DNA from: a virus
Direction: 5' to 3' (one strand)
IMG/VR virus record: IMGVR_UViG_3300028392_000030
Span: 124,001-188,000 of that record
DNA: 64,000 nucleotides
The translations under genes were made by a program, and so were the position numbers. A model generated the notes under the pieces. That model had not been told where the DNA came from, ran no database searches, and was given only the letters and a program-made list of their open reading frames with translations. Of the stretch, positions 27,397 to 36,667 are shown piece after piece. The number at the start of each line of letters is the position of its first letter. Position 1 is the stretch's first letter.

Positions 27397-28236
27397 CTAG
27401 GAGGCGGATTCGAAAAAACTTGTCATGTCCAAAGTTATATTTTGTTTATATTTGTTTTGGCATTCTGGACATGTAAGATCTATGGGTTGCAGTTCAGCTT
27501 TATTTTTAAGCTCAATAATATGGTCTCGTACGCTGGTGAATATTTTACGATCGCAATTGTTCATTAGCTCTAAAATAAATTCAGATTCAGTGACCACAGC
27601 CTGCGGTGTTTTAACTGCGGCAATACTTTGACACAAGGCCTGCACAGTAATTGTGGTCAAGCGTTTCAGTGCATCATTGATATTTTTTATCTTGTCTGTT
27701 TCTGGAGTTTCTGCGTCAGGAATCATGGACATTATTTTTTGTTGCTCAAACTGCAATTGATTGTTGGCATTGAGATCTTGATAAGTCATAGGCCGGAAGA
27801 AAAATTCTAAATCGCCGTGCCGCACACTATTGTTGTAGTCTGGAGCCTGAATGCCGTCCAGCATCATTCGTAAATCGATTGTGAACTCGTGTTCATGATT
27901 GCAACTAGGACATTGGCTACCAGAATCTAAATCATGTCCGTGACTGGCCAATCTAATACCAACCAAAATGGTGTCTACGTCTACTGCTGGGATTGCCCAG
28001 GCATTTTTTATGTTTGGCACACAGCTTTGTATTACATCAACCATGGCAGCTCCATTAAACAAAGCATCTGGTGTTCGATAGCTGATTTCGTCGATAGCAG
28101 TCATGGGCAACACAGGAATTTCTCCATTTGGCGGCATATCCAACGTGCCAGGTGGATAAAAATTACCTTTACTGGGTAGCCGTATGTAAATTGACGGCTG
28201 TCTAAAATACTGTTTTAATGGGTTGTTTGATGTCAT
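27397..28236 (-). CDS. gp26: Baseplate hub subunit gp26
   Basis: A 279-residue protein opening with NPLKQYFRQPSIYIRLPSKG, the typical gp26 start in T4-like phages. A zinc-ribbon-like element follows with CPSCNHEHEF near residues 108-118. A second cysteine pair, LTCPECQNKY, lies near the C-terminus. T4 gp26 acts in assembly of the central hub. It is divergent from the tape-measure gene with only 23 bases between the starts. A GAGGGAA ribosome site precedes its ATG. It is longer than T4 gp26 (208 residues). Confidence 0.85.
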   Translation of the reverse strand: MTSNNPLKQYFRQPSIYIRLPSKGNFYPPGTLDMPPNGEIPVLPMTAIDEISYRTPDALFNGAAMVDVIQSCVPNIKNAWAIPAVDVDTILVGIRLASHGHDLDSGSQCPSCNHEHEFTIDLRMMLDGIQAPDYNNSVRHGDLEFFFRPMTYQDLNANNQLQFEQQKIMSMIPDAETPETDKIKNINDALKRLTTITVQALCQSIAAVKTPQAVVTESEFILELMNNCDRKIFTSVRDHIIELKNKAELQPIDLTCPECQNKYKQNITLDMTSFFESAS

Positions 28237-28247
28237 AAATTCCCTCG

Positions 28248-28254
28248 CTAAATA
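28248..28254 (+). promoter_or_regulatory. Late promoter box, leaderless class (tape measure)
   Basis: CTAAATA with five bases before the ATG at 28260. With T4 late spacing the transcript starts on the A of the ATG. It lies in the 23-base divergent gap with gp26. Confidence 0.65.
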
Positions 28255-28259
28255 TAATT

Positions 28260-30614
28260 ATGGCAAATGACGACTCCCTCAAAGAATTAGATGACTGGCT
28301 AGCCAGACAAAAAGAATCGTATGAAGCTGGCTATATTTCTGCAAAACAGTTGCACGAAGCAGAAATGGACCACGCAGCCGGCATACGAGGTTATACTGCA
28401 CAGCTAAAACAAAGTATAGGTCAACTGGGTACTAGTACCAAAGATACAATTAGCACCATGTCCAAAGGCCGAGATTCTACAGAGGCCTGGTCTAAAACAG
28501 TTGAGTCCGGTGCTGATGCAGTTGCTTCATACACATCAAAATTTGGCCCAGCCGGCAAAGCCATGGGCTTGTTGGCCAAATCAATTGCGGCCCTTAATAC
28601 TGCGGCCCTGGCACAAAGTAAAGCATTATTTGATCAATATCAAAAGTTAAGTCAAGTTGGTGTAGTTGGTGGCAAAGCCATGGACGAAGTCTATGAAAAA
28701 ATGCGCCAATTTGGTTACACTCAAGACCAACTGGGTAACTTAAATCAAGTTCTTACTGAGAACAGCAAAACACTAGGCAAGTTCTACGGCAGTGCGCTTG
28801 AAGGCAGCCGAGTCATGGGACGGGCTGCAGCCGGCTTTGAAGAACAGCGCGAGTCGATGAGAAGAATGGGTTTCACAGTCGATGACCTAAACGAGGGACT
28901 GGGTGCCTACATGCGTGAGCAAGGTGCGCTAGGAAAATTACGAGGGAAATCTGACAAAGAACTAGCTGAAGGCACAATATCTTATCTCAAAGAGCTGGAT
29001 GCAGTGACCAAACTGACTGGATTGAATCGCAAGGAACAAGAAGATCTTCGACAACAGGCTCTAAATATTGAAGCGTTCTATGCTACTCTTCAAGACATGG
29101 ATCCAGCAGCTGCAAAAGAGGCCTTAAAAGCCTACGAACTAGCAGTGGTACAAGTTGGTCCTAAGATGGCTGCCGAACTTGCCGGTTCATTTGACGGAGT
29201 TATAACCGGCGGCACCGACATGATGATGGCCACCGGTGGCGAGAGCATGAAGAAATTCAGCAAAGAGTTTTTTGAAGCTGGTGGAACTGCATCTCAATCC
29301 ATGAAGGCACTTGGAGATTCTATTACTCCAGAAACTGTAGAAGCTATCAAAGGCATAAACAAGCTCGGTGGCGCATTTGGACCAAATTTAAAAACAGTAA
29401 CAGAATTTAAAGAAAGTGTTAAAACTCTTACTGAAGATACTGAAAAGGTAACAACAGAACAAAAAAATCAACTAGACGGTCTAGATAGTGCAACCAAGAG
29501 TCAGGCCGCTATTGCTGAGAATCAAGTTAAAACAGCACAAAGAACAGCAGACTTTACCAATATATTTGTACCAGCAGCAACCAAGATACAAAAATGGGCC
29601 ACTGATACAGCAGAGTTTACAAGTCGTATAATACCAGGCTCTTCTACCGGTGGTATATTTGGACTTGGGTCAAGAGGTGGTGGCGCATCAGGTGGTGGTG
29701 GTGGCTCTGCACCAGCAGGCGGTGGTGGTGGAACAGGAGCTCCGGCAGCTCCGGCAGCTCCGGGCAGTAGAGGTGGCAGTAGTGGTACACCTACAGCACC
29801 TGGAGCATCCTCGTCAAGCAGTAGCGCACCTCCATCGGGGCAAGGTGCCGATGCTGGTTCTTATAGTAGGTCAGGCGGAGGTCTAGGAGCACCTCCATCA
29901 ATGCAACAAGCATCAACTGGCGGAATGAGTGATGATGATATTAAAAAGATGATCATCAGGCACGAAGGTATACGTAACAAACCCTATCAAGACAGTTTAG
30001 GATTGTGGACAGTGGGTGTCGGACATTTAATTGGTGACGGCAAAACGCTACCACCAGAATGGAATAGAGAATTTTCCAACGATGAAATAATGAAAATGTT
30101 TAATGATGACTATGCTAGTCATCGATTGGCAGCACAACGAATACCCAGTTTTGACAAGTTAAACACCAAAGGACAAGCTGCGTTAACTGACTTGACTTTT
30201 AACATGGGCAACAGTTGGATTGACAAATGGCCCATGTTAAAAAAGCAGTTGGCATCAAACGATGTTGCAGCCGCCGCTGCAAATTTAGAAAGTAGCAAGT
30301 GGTATGGTCAAGTGGGCAACCGTGCTCCTACAGTGGTAGATTTATTGAGAAATGGCGCTGCTACTGCTGAGGGAGGTGCTGCGTTTTCTGGTCCAAAATC
30401 TGGATATTCTGCTGTGTTACACGGTGATGAAGCAGTGATACCACTTAATAATAACAGTGGAAATTTTATAAAAATGTTTGAATCCATGGCCAGCACCAAT
30501 CAACGTATTGTTTCTTTGTTGGAAGAAACTTTAGATGTGCAATCAAGTATAGCGTCAGCAACCAAGAATACTGCTGACAGCAGTGGCAAAATGTTGCACT
30601 ACGCACAAGGTTAA
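28260..30614 (+). CDS. Tail tape-measure-like protein with T4-type lysozyme domain
   Basis: A 784-residue protein. Residues 1-440 are Ala-rich helices typical of tape-measure proteins (KFGPAGKAMGLLAKSIAALN, LYLK-like repeats, NQLDGLDSATKSQAAIAENQ). Residues about 465-550 form a Gly/Ser/Pro-rich linker. Residues about 557-695 are a GH24 lysozyme: E569 in RHEG, D578 in YQDSLG and T584 in LWTVGVGH, spaced 9 and 6, exactly as E11, D20 and T26 of T4 lysozyme. The end (GYSAVLHGDEAVIPLNNNSG) is a common C-terminal motif of tape-measure proteins. Its likely role is to set tail length and cut peptidoglycan during DNA entry. It is the probable counterpart of T4 gp29 by position. Confidence 0.84.
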   Translation: MANDDSLKELDDWLARQKESYEAGYISAKQLHEAEMDHAAGIRGYTAQLKQSIGQLGTSTKDTISTMSKGRDSTEAWSKTVESGADAVASYTSKFGPAGKAMGLLAKSIAALNTAALAQSKALFDQYQKLSQVGVVGGKAMDEVYEKMRQFGYTQDQLGNLNQVLTENSKTLGKFYGSALEGSRVMGRAAAGFEEQRESMRRMGFTVDDLNEGLGAYMREQGALGKLRGKSDKELAEGTISYLKELDAVTKLTGLNRKEQEDLRQQALNIEAFYATLQDMDPAAAKEALKAYELAVVQVGPKMAAELAGSFDGVITGGTDMMMATGGESMKKFSKEFFEAGGTASQSMKALGDSITPETVEAIKGINKLGGAFGPNLKTVTEFKESVKTLTEDTEKVTTEQKNQLDGLDSATKSQAAIAENQVKTAQRTADFTNIFVPAATKIQKWATDTAEFTSRIIPGSSTGGIFGLGSRGGGASGGGGGSAPAGGGGGTGAPAAPAAPGSRGGSSGTPTAPGASSSSSSAPPSGQGADAGSYSRSGGGLGAPPSMQQASTGGMSDDDIKKMIIRHEGIRNKPYQDSLGLWTVGVGHLIGDGKTLPPEWNREFSNDEIMKMFNDDYASHRLAAQRIPSFDKLNTKGQAALTDLTFNMGNSWIDKWPMLKKQLASNDVAAAAANLESSKWYGQVGNRAPTVVDLLRNGAATAEGGAAFSGPKSGYSAVLHGDEAVIPLNNNSGNFIKMFESMASTNQRIVSLLEETLDVQSSIASATKNTADSSGKMLHYAQG

Positions 30615-30616
30615 CG

Positions 30617-30623
30617 GTAAATA
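30617..30623 (+). promoter_or_regulatory. Late promoter box, near-leaderless class (portal)
   Basis: GTAAATA with seven bases before the portal ATG at 30631, immediately after the stop codon of the tape-measure gene. No Shine-Dalgarno follows. Confidence 0.62.
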
Positions 30624-30630
30624 TACGACC

Positions 30631-32469
30631 ATGGCAGATAATCAAAACACTCGCAAACCCGGTTGGAAAAAGTATTTTAAAGTAGCAAACACCGGCGGCC
30701 AACTGAGTCCAATTTCAGGACAAAACCAATTTGGTCTAGACGGATATCCTAGACAAACAGGCGGAGACTACACAGGCGGAACACCAAACGACTTTGCATT
30801 CCGCAACTATGCTAGTAGATTGCCCGAAGTATATTCAGGACATCCTAACCGAATTGAACGCTATAATCAATATGAAAACATGGACTGCGATTCGGAAGTC
30901 AATGCCTGTTTGGATATCATTGCTGAGTTTTCAACACAGGTCAATGAAGACAACAAAACTCCATTTGATATCAATTTTACAGACAAGCCTACTGATCACG
31001 AAGTAGAAATTGTTAAAAAACAGCTACAGCAGTGGACCAAATTAAACAAACTAGATCAACGAATTTTTAAATTGTTCCGCAATACTATCAAGTATGGCGA
31101 TCAGGTGTTTGTGCGTGATCCAGAAACATTTGAAATGATGTGGGTTGACATGGTCAAAGTAGCCCGTGTGATTGTAAATGAAAGTGAAGGCAAACGCCCG
31201 GAGCAATACATTATTCGTGACATTAACCCTAACTTTCAAAACATGAGTGTAGCACAAAAGACTACCAGTGATTACTATGTGAGTCGTGCCACTGGATCAG
31301 CTGGCGGCGGATCAAATTATACCTCTCCTGGCGGCGGCGGCGCAGGTGGTGGTACTGGCAACGGCGGAGTAGGCAACAGTCGCTTTACACAGGCCATGAA
31401 CGAAACTTGTATTGATGCACGACATGTGGTGCATCTTAGCCTTAATGAAGGACTGGATTTTTTCTGGCCATTTGGACAAAGTATCCTGGAAAACATTTTC
31501 AAAGTATTCAAACAAAAAGAACTGCTAGAAGATTCGGTCCTGATCTATCGTGTGCAACGTGCTCCAGAACGTAGAATTTTTAAAATTGACGTAGGCAATA
31601 TGCCCAGCCATATGGCCATGCAGTTTGTGGAACGTGTCAAAAACGAAATGCATCAACGTCGTATTCCTACTAATACTGGTGGTGGAGCCAACATGATGGA
31701 TGCCAGTTATAATCCGTTGAGCATTAACGAAGATTACTTCTTTCCAGTTAGTGCTGACAGCCGCGGCAGTGATGTTACTACATTGCCCGGCGGTGCTAAT
31801 CTAGGTGAAATTGACGATTTAAAATACTTTAATAACAAAATGGCCCGTGGTTTGCGTGTGCCTTCCAGCTACTTGCCCACAGGCCCAGACGACTCAGACC
31901 GTGCTATGAATGACGGAAAAGTAGGCACAGCACTTATCCAAGAATATCGCTTTAATCAATACTGTATGCGCCTACAACGCCTGATTATGCAGAAATTAGA
32001 CGACGAGTTCAAAATGTTCTTGCATTGGAGAGGCTTTAATATTGATTCAGGAATTTTTAGTATTAGCCTTTGTGAGCCACAAAACTTTGCCAGTTATCGT
32101 CAAAGCGAACTAGACACCAGTCGTATTTCGTCATTTGCAGCTATTGAACCTTTGCCATACATGAGCAAGCGTTTTATGATGAAACGTTACTTAGGCCTAA
32201 CTGAAGAAGAAATTGTAGAAAACGAAACAATGTGGCAAGAAGAGCGTGATCAACCTGAGTTAGAAACTACACAAGGTCAGGATTTACGCAGTATTGGTAT
32301 TACACCAGCTGGACTAGAAAGTGACATTGCTACAGGTGAAGAAATAACCGGTGCTGATGCTGCAGGTGGACCAGAGGGTGGTATGCCTGGAGCACCCTCT
32401 ACAGCACCTGGAACTGCTGGCACTGCCGGAGCACCGCCTCCAACCGCTGGTGGTGTGCCTGGCGTATAA
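30631..32469 (+). CDS. gp20: Portal vertex protein gp20
   Basis: A 612-residue protein with the gp20 pattern: RLPEVYSGHPNRIERYNQYE, MDCDSEVNACLDIIAEFSTQ, LFRNTIKYGDQVFVRDPETF, EGLDFFWPFGQSILENIFKV, LIYRVQRAPERRIFKIDVGN, then GGANLGEIDDLKYFNNKMAR. Gp20 forms the dodecameric portal through which DNA is packaged. The ATG at 30631 (MADNQNTRKPGWKKYFK) is preferred over an upstream in-frame alternative, because that one lies inside the preceding gene and before the late box. A Gly-rich loop near residues 225-250 is an insertion relative to T4. The C-terminal 60 residues are low complexity (Gly, Ala, Pro). Confidence 0.95.
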   Translation: MADNQNTRKPGWKKYFKVANTGGQLSPISGQNQFGLDGYPRQTGGDYTGGTPNDFAFRNYASRLPEVYSGHPNRIERYNQYENMDCDSEVNACLDIIAEFSTQVNEDNKTPFDINFTDKPTDHEVEIVKKQLQQWTKLNKLDQRIFKLFRNTIKYGDQVFVRDPETFEMMWVDMVKVARVIVNESEGKRPEQYIIRDINPNFQNMSVAQKTTSDYYVSRATGSAGGGSNYTSPGGGGAGGGTGNGGVGNSRFTQAMNETCIDARHVVHLSLNEGLDFFWPFGQSILENIFKVFKQKELLEDSVLIYRVQRAPERRIFKIDVGNMPSHMAMQFVERVKNEMHQRRIPTNTGGGANMMDASYNPLSINEDYFFPVSADSRGSDVTTLPGGANLGEIDDLKYFNNKMARGLRVPSSYLPTGPDDSDRAMNDGKVGTALIQEYRFNQYCMRLQRLIMQKLDDEFKMFLHWRGFNIDSGIFSISLCEPQNFASYRQSELDTSRISSFAAIEPLPYMSKRFMMKRYLGLTEEEIVENETMWQEERDQPELETTQGQDLRSIGITPAGLESDIATGEEITGADAAGGPEGGMPGAPSTAPGTAGTAGAPPPTAGGVPGV

Positions 32470-32472
32470 ATA
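32465..32472 (+). promoter_or_regulatory. Perfect late promoter box, leaderless class
   Basis: TATAAATA, identical to the T4 late consensus. It contains the portal stop codon and ends five bases before the ATG at 32478. Confidence 0.72.
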
Positions 32473-32477
32473 CTAGC

Positions 32478-32699
32478 ATGATTCTCAACGAAATATACAA
32501 AAAAAGTCCTGAAGCTTATCAGGATGTCGGCCAAGATAACAGTCAACCACAACTGGGTAATCTTCGCAAAACTCGTCTGACTTTGCGTCAGCTTAACAAA
32601 CTACGTCAGATGCAAGATGTGCGTAGTTACGAGTATAAAGAAAAACTTAAACAAGTTAAGAAACAATATGCACCCGCCCCGGCTGCTCCTGGACTATAG
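32478..32699 (+). CDS. Small basic protein between portal and prohead core genes
   Basis: A 73-residue basic protein (RKTRLTLRQLNKLRQMQDVR, then EYKEKLKQVKKQYAP). I recall similar small proteins after gp20 in T4-like phages of marine bacteria. It occupies the place of T4 gp67, a prohead core component, but T4 gp67 is acidic, so homology is not claimed. A role in the prohead or portal complex is inferred from position and likely late co-expression. The ATG lies at the predicted late transcription start. Confidence 0.68.
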   Translation: MILNEIYKKSPEAYQDVGQDNSQPQLGNLRKTRLTLRQLNKLRQMQDVRSYEYKEKLKQVKKQYAPAPAAPGL

Positions 32700-32761
32700 T
32701 TACCTGTAACATAATAGTCAAATATACTCACTTTTCCACCTCAAAACTACCAATATTATAA

Positions 32762-32781
32762 GTTAGATGTAAATATCTAAC
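32762..32781 (+). promoter_or_regulatory. Late promoter box inside an inverted repeat
   Basis: GTTAGAT and ATCTAAC (32762-32768, 32775-32781) flank GTAAAT, so the late box GTAAATA (32769-32775) sits in the loop and edge of a 7-bp inverted repeat. A GGAGG ribosome site follows before the ATG at 32806. Confidence 0.5.
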
Positions 32782-32805
32782 GAGCCATAACCATTGGAGG
32801 AACAT

Positions 32806-33648
32806 ATGACTAATAAATTTGAACAATTGATCGAATACGTGATCAATGATGAAGAAGCGAAAGCTAAAGAACTATTCCACGACATCGTGGTAGAAAAATC
32901 CCGTGAAATCTATGAAAATTTGATGAACGAGGAAGAGCAAGATGAAGAAGAGTTAGACGAATCTGAAGAAGATGATTCTGAAGAAGAACTTGACGAAAAC
33001 ATGATGGGCGGCGACGCCAGTGACGACTTGATCGACGATGTTGAAGCTGAAGAACAAGGCATGCAAGAAGATGAAGAGTCTGATGCAGAATTTGATGATG
33101 CTGCTGAAGAAGACGGCGAAGATTTAACACACGACATGGAAATGGACCACGACGAAGACAGCGGTGACATCGAAGATCGCGTGGTTGATTTAGAAGACAA
33201 GTTAGACGAATTAATGGCTGAATTTGAAGCTATCATGGGCGGCAATGAAGGCGGTGACAGTGTATCCGATATTGACGGCGGCGACGCTTTAGAAATGGAC
33301 GACACAGACACAGCTGACTTTGGCGACATGGACGAAACCATGGGCATGATGGAAAATGTAACGTTAGACAAAGTTCCTGCTCCTAAGCATGGTGACGATG
33401 GTGCTAACAATAAAAGCGTAGTTGCTTTTAACAGTGGTGCTAAAGGCATGGCAGCAAGCCCAGTCAAAATGACTGGTGACACAGCTCAAGGCCGTAGTGC
33501 TCCAAAAACTGGTGACTTGCCACAAGCAGGCCAGTTTAAAAATGTACCAGGCAAAGGCGGCGCCAACTCCAAGTTGAGTGCAGCTCCGAAGCCTACTACA
33601 GCTCAAGCCAGTGGTGTGAATACAAAATCACCAGTTGGTAAAGCGTAA
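32806..33648 (+). CDS. Acidic prohead core protein (gp67/gp68-like position)
   Basis: A 280-residue, extremely acidic protein. Residues about 45-130 are almost continuous Asp/Glu (NEEEQDEEELDESEEDDSEE and similar). A leucine/acid helix (DRVVDLEDKLDELMAEFEAI) follows, then a more basic Lys/Ala/Pro/Thr tail. It starts MTNKFEQLIEYVINDEEAKA. The acidic charge and the place between gp20 and gp21 fit the prohead core proteins gp67/gp68 that fill the procapsid and are cleaved by gp21. I use the ATG at 32806, six bases after GGAGG; an upstream TTG is possible but unlikely. Confidence 0.76.
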   Translation: MTNKFEQLIEYVINDEEAKAKELFHDIVVEKSREIYENLMNEEEQDEEELDESEEDDSEEELDENMMGGDASDDLIDDVEAEEQGMQEDEESDAEFDDAAEEDGEDLTHDMEMDHDEDSGDIEDRVVDLEDKLDELMAEFEAIMGGNEGGDSVSDIDGGDALEMDDTDTADFGDMDETMGMMENVTLDKVPAPKHGDDGANNKSVVAFNSGAKGMAASPVKMTGDTAQGRSAPKTGDLPQAGQFKNVPGKGGANSKLSAAPKPTTAQASGVNTKSPVGKA

Positions 33649-33657
33649 TCCAGAGAT

Positions 33658-34302
33658 ATGGCTCGATATCTAAAAGAACATCTAAGCTTCACTCAGGCAG
33701 GTCTTGAAATCCTGTCTGAGGAAGCCCACGATGGCAGCAAAACCTTAAAGCTAAAAGGTGTTTGCATAGAAGGCGGCGTTAGAAATGCCAACGAACGAGT
33801 ATATCCTGTAAATGAAATTGCCAAGGCAGTTGACACTATTAACGAACAAATTAAAACAGGTCATTCAGTTTTAGGCGAAGTTGATCATCCAGAAGATTTA
33901 AAAATTAACCTGGATCGTGTGAGCCACATGATTGAAAAAATGTGGATGGACGGCCCTGCTGGAATGGGCACGTTAAAGATATTACCTACACCGATGGGCA
34001 AACTGGTTGAAACCATGTTGACTAACGGTGTAAAACTAGGGGTTAGTAGTCGTGGATCAGGAAATGTCGACGACAGAACCGGACATGTCAGTGACTTTGA
34101 AATTGTCACTGTAGATGTGGTTGCTCAGCCGAGTGCTCCAAATGCATATCCCACAGCAATTTATGAAGGCCTTTTGAATCACAAAGGCGGACAACGATTG
34201 TTGGATATGTTCAAAGACCCAGCTAAGAGCGGCAAAGCACAGAGATACGTCAAAGACGAAGTAATGCGTCTGATACGTGGTCTCAAGATTGAAGGGAAAT
34301 AA
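33658..34302 (+). CDS. gp21: Prohead core protease gp21
   Basis: A 214-residue serine protease of the T4 prohead family, the same length class as T4 gp21 (212). Landmarks are GVRNANERVYPVNEI, then GEVDHPED with the catalytic His (H77), then LGVSSRGSGNV with the catalytic Ser (S130 or S131), then DFEIVTVDVVAQPSAPNAYP. It cleaves scaffold and capsid proteins during head maturation. A short gap separates it from the acidic core gene, and gp22 follows one base after its stop. Confidence 0.93.
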   Translation: MARYLKEHLSFTQAGLEILSEEAHDGSKTLKLKGVCIEGGVRNANERVYPVNEIAKAVDTINEQIKTGHSVLGEVDHPEDLKINLDRVSHMIEKMWMDGPAGMGTLKILPTPMGKLVETMLTNGVKLGVSSRGSGNVDDRTGHVSDFEIVTVDVVAQPSAPNAYPTAIYEGLLNHKGGQRLLDMFKDPAKSGKAQRYVKDEVMRLIRGLKIEGK

Positions 34303-34303
34303 T

Positions 34304-35404
34304 ATGCTAGATGCTATTAAACCGTTACTAGATAGCGACCTTATCAACGAAGAAGCTCAACAACAGATCTCAGAAGCTTGGGAAGCAAAGTTGAACGAAG
34401 CTCGTGAACAGGTACGTGCAGAACTCCGAGAAGAGTTTGCACAACGCTATGAGCATGACAAACAAGTGATGGTGGAAGCCCTGGATCGTATGATAACAGA
34501 TGGACTTACTGCAGAGCTTGATCAAGTGAAAGCTGAAAAGCAAGCACTTGCTGAAGATCGCGTTAAATTTCAAGGCAAAATGAAAGAGTCAGCTACAAAG
34601 TTCAACAACTTTATGGTGACAAAACTTGCTGAAGAAATTGGCGAACTGCGTAAAGACCGCAAGATGCACACAGAAGGTGTCCAGAAATTGGAAAACTTTG
34701 TGGTTCATGCTCTTGCACGTGAGATTCAAGAATTTGCAACAGACAAACAAGACGTGGTCAACACTAAGGTTCGTTTGGTGCGCGAAGCTCGCAAACAATT
34801 GGAAACACTCAAAGCACGTTTCGTTACAGAAAGCGCCAAGAAGATGTCCAGTGCTGTTAGCACACACCTCAAGGCTGAACTCAGTCAGTTACAAGAAGAC
34901 ATCAAAGTTGCTCGCGAGAACAATTTTGGACGTCGTATTTTTGAAGCGTATGCAAGTGAATTTGGTGCAACTCACCTAAATGAGAAGCAAGAAGTTCGCA
35001 AGTTGCATGATACAATCGCCGCCAAGGATGCTAAACTGTCTGAAGCCATCAAATTCGCCCAGAGAGCAAAAACTCTAGTCGAATCCAAAGAACGCGAAAT
35101 GCGTATACTTAAAGAATCTAATCAGCGTGAAGCTGCTTTAGAGGAACTGTTGGCTCCTTTAAACAAGGAAAAAGCAGAAGTAATGCGTAATTTGCTTGAA
35201 AGTGTCCAGACAAGTCGCTTGTCGAATGCTTTTGAAAAGTATCTACCAGCAGTTTTAGAAGACCGCTCAGTAAAAGCCAAAAAAGTAATTACTGAAACGT
35301 TCAACGAAGCAACTGGCGATAAATCTGCCCGCAGTCCAGATGCAGATCAACAAGCTGATAATACCAGCAATGTGATCGATCTAAAGCGTTTGGCAGGGCT
35401 GTAA
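34304..35404 (+). CDS. gp22: Prohead core scaffold gp22
   Basis: A 366-residue, highly charged, almost entirely helical protein rich in Glu, Lys, Ala and Gln. It starts MLDAIKPLLDSDLINEEAQQ, a typical gp22 start. Long coiled-coil segments cover about residues 20-130 and 150-300. It is the main internal scaffold around which gp23 assembles and which gp21 degrades. The ATG at 34304 follows GAAGGGAAATAAT; a longer frame with an upstream GTG would overlap gp21 and is not favoured. It is longer than T4 gp22 (269). Confidence 0.9.
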   Translation: MLDAIKPLLDSDLINEEAQQQISEAWEAKLNEAREQVRAELREEFAQRYEHDKQVMVEALDRMITDGLTAELDQVKAEKQALAEDRVKFQGKMKESATKFNNFMVTKLAEEIGELRKDRKMHTEGVQKLENFVVHALAREIQEFATDKQDVVNTKVRLVREARKQLETLKARFVTESAKKMSSAVSTHLKAELSQLQEDIKVARENNFGRRIFEAYASEFGATHLNEKQEVRKLHDTIAAKDAKLSEAIKFAQRAKTLVESKEREMRILKESNQREAALEELLAPLNKEKAEVMRNLLESVQTSRLSNAFEKYLPAVLEDRSVKAKKVITETFNEATGDKSARSPDADQQADNTSNVIDLKRLAGL

Positions 35405-35417
35405 TTTAAGATATAAT
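35390..35417 (+). promoter_or_regulatory. Sigma70-like promoter before the capsid gene
   Basis: TTGGCA (35390-35395), a 16-base spacer and TATAAT (35412-35417) overlap the end of gp22. A strong AAAGGAG ribosome site follows. A late-type reading of the A+T-rich -10 region (TATAATAA) is also possible. Confidence 0.5.
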
Positions 35418-35431
35418 AAAAGGAGACTTAA

Positions 35432-36628
35432 ATGTCACAAGAATTATTAGAAGGTCGTTGGGACGAAACTAAAGACGCACTCTTGGAAGGCCTTTCTGGT
35501 TCCAAGCGCACGTCTATGAGTGTAATCCTTGAAAATACCAAGAAGTATTTGCGTGAGAACGCATCTTCTGGTTCTACAGTATCTGGTAACATCGCTACAT
35601 TAAACCGTGTGATTCTGCCAGTTATTCGTCGTGTTATGCCAACTGTTATTGCTAACGAGTTGGTTGGCGTTCAGCCAATGACAGGACCTGTAGGTCAAAT
35701 CCACACATTACGTGTTCGCTATGCACAGAGCTTAACAGACAACTCAGCAGCCGCTACCAGCGTCCAAGCTGGTTCTGAAGCTTTGAGTCCATTCACAATT
35801 GCTACAGCGTATTCTACAGTTCCACAGAATACTACTACTGCTACTGGTTACACTGGTAACAACACAGCAACTATGGAAGGTACAGGCGGTAAGCAAATTT
35901 CCGTTCAGATCTTGAAACAAGCTGTTGAAGCTAAGACACGCAAGTTACAAGCTCGTTGGACTTTTGAATCTGCACAAGATGCACAAGCCATGCACGGTAT
36001 TGACGTTGAAGCAGAAATTATGGCTGCTTTGGCTCAAGAGATTACCGCCGAGATCGACCAAGAAATTCTCTTGTCACTCAGCACATTGGCCGCAACAGAG
36101 TATACATACAACCAAGCTACCGTTTCTGGTACAGCTACATTCGTTGGTGACGAACACGCCGCTTTGGCAGTGTTGATCAACCGTGTCGCTAACTTGATCG
36201 CTCAACGCACACGTCGTGGTGCTGGTAATTGGGCTGTTGTTTCTCCAGCTAGTTTGACAGTGTTGCAATCTGCAACAACTTCTGCTTTTGCTCGCACAAC
36301 AGAAGGCACATTCGAAGCACCTACAAACACCAAGTTTGTTGGTACATTGAACGGTGCAATGCGTGTGTTTGTTAACTCTTATGCTTCTGATACAGCCTCT
36401 GTATTGGTTGGCTATAAGGGCACAAGCGAAGCTGATGCCGCAGCGTTCTATTGCCCATACATTCCGTTGATGAGCAGTGGCGTTGTTCTTGATCCATCAA
36501 CCTTCGAACCAGTCGTGTCATTCATGACACGTTATGGATTTGTCGAGTTGACCAACACAGCATCCAGCTTCGGTAACGCAGCTGACTATGTTGGCGAGAT
36601 CGCAGTTCAGAACTTGTCATTCTCCTAA
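35432..36628 (+). CDS. gp23: Major capsid protein gp23
   Basis: A 398-residue HK97-fold capsid protein of the gp23 family. It shows RVILPVIRRVMPTVIANELV, GVQPMTGPVGQIHTLRVRY, KLQARWTFESAQDAQAMHG, EIDQEILLSLSTLA, NWAVVSPASLTVL and PVVSFMTRYGFVELTN. It is shorter than T4 gp23 (521), mainly by loss of the insertion domain. The N-terminal part would be trimmed by gp21. AAAGGAGACTTAA gives the strongest ribosome site in the head block, as expected for the most abundant virion protein. A strong terminator follows 40 bases after the stop. Confidence 0.97.
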   Translation: MSQELLEGRWDETKDALLEGLSGSKRTSMSVILENTKKYLRENASSGSTVSGNIATLNRVILPVIRRVMPTVIANELVGVQPMTGPVGQIHTLRVRYAQSLTDNSAAATSVQAGSEALSPFTIATAYSTVPQNTTTATGYTGNNTATMEGTGGKQISVQILKQAVEAKTRKLQARWTFESAQDAQAMHGIDVEAEIMAALAQEITAEIDQEILLSLSTLAATEYTYNQATVSGTATFVGDEHAALAVLINRVANLIAQRTRRGAGNWAVVSPASLTVLQSATTSAFARTTEGTFEAPTNTKFVGTLNGAMRVFVNSYASDTASVLVGYKGTSEADAAAFYCPYIPLMSSGVVLDPSTFEPVVSFMTRYGFVELTNTASSFGNAADYVGEIAVQNLSFS

Positions 36629-36667
36629 TCAGAGACCGCAACTTTCTCAGGGATGGGAAGGAAAATC

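Noticed and set aside
32864-33482. Minus-strand Ser-rich frames opposite the acidic prohead gene
   Set aside because: They result from the GAA/GAT-rich codons of the acidic gene read in reverse.
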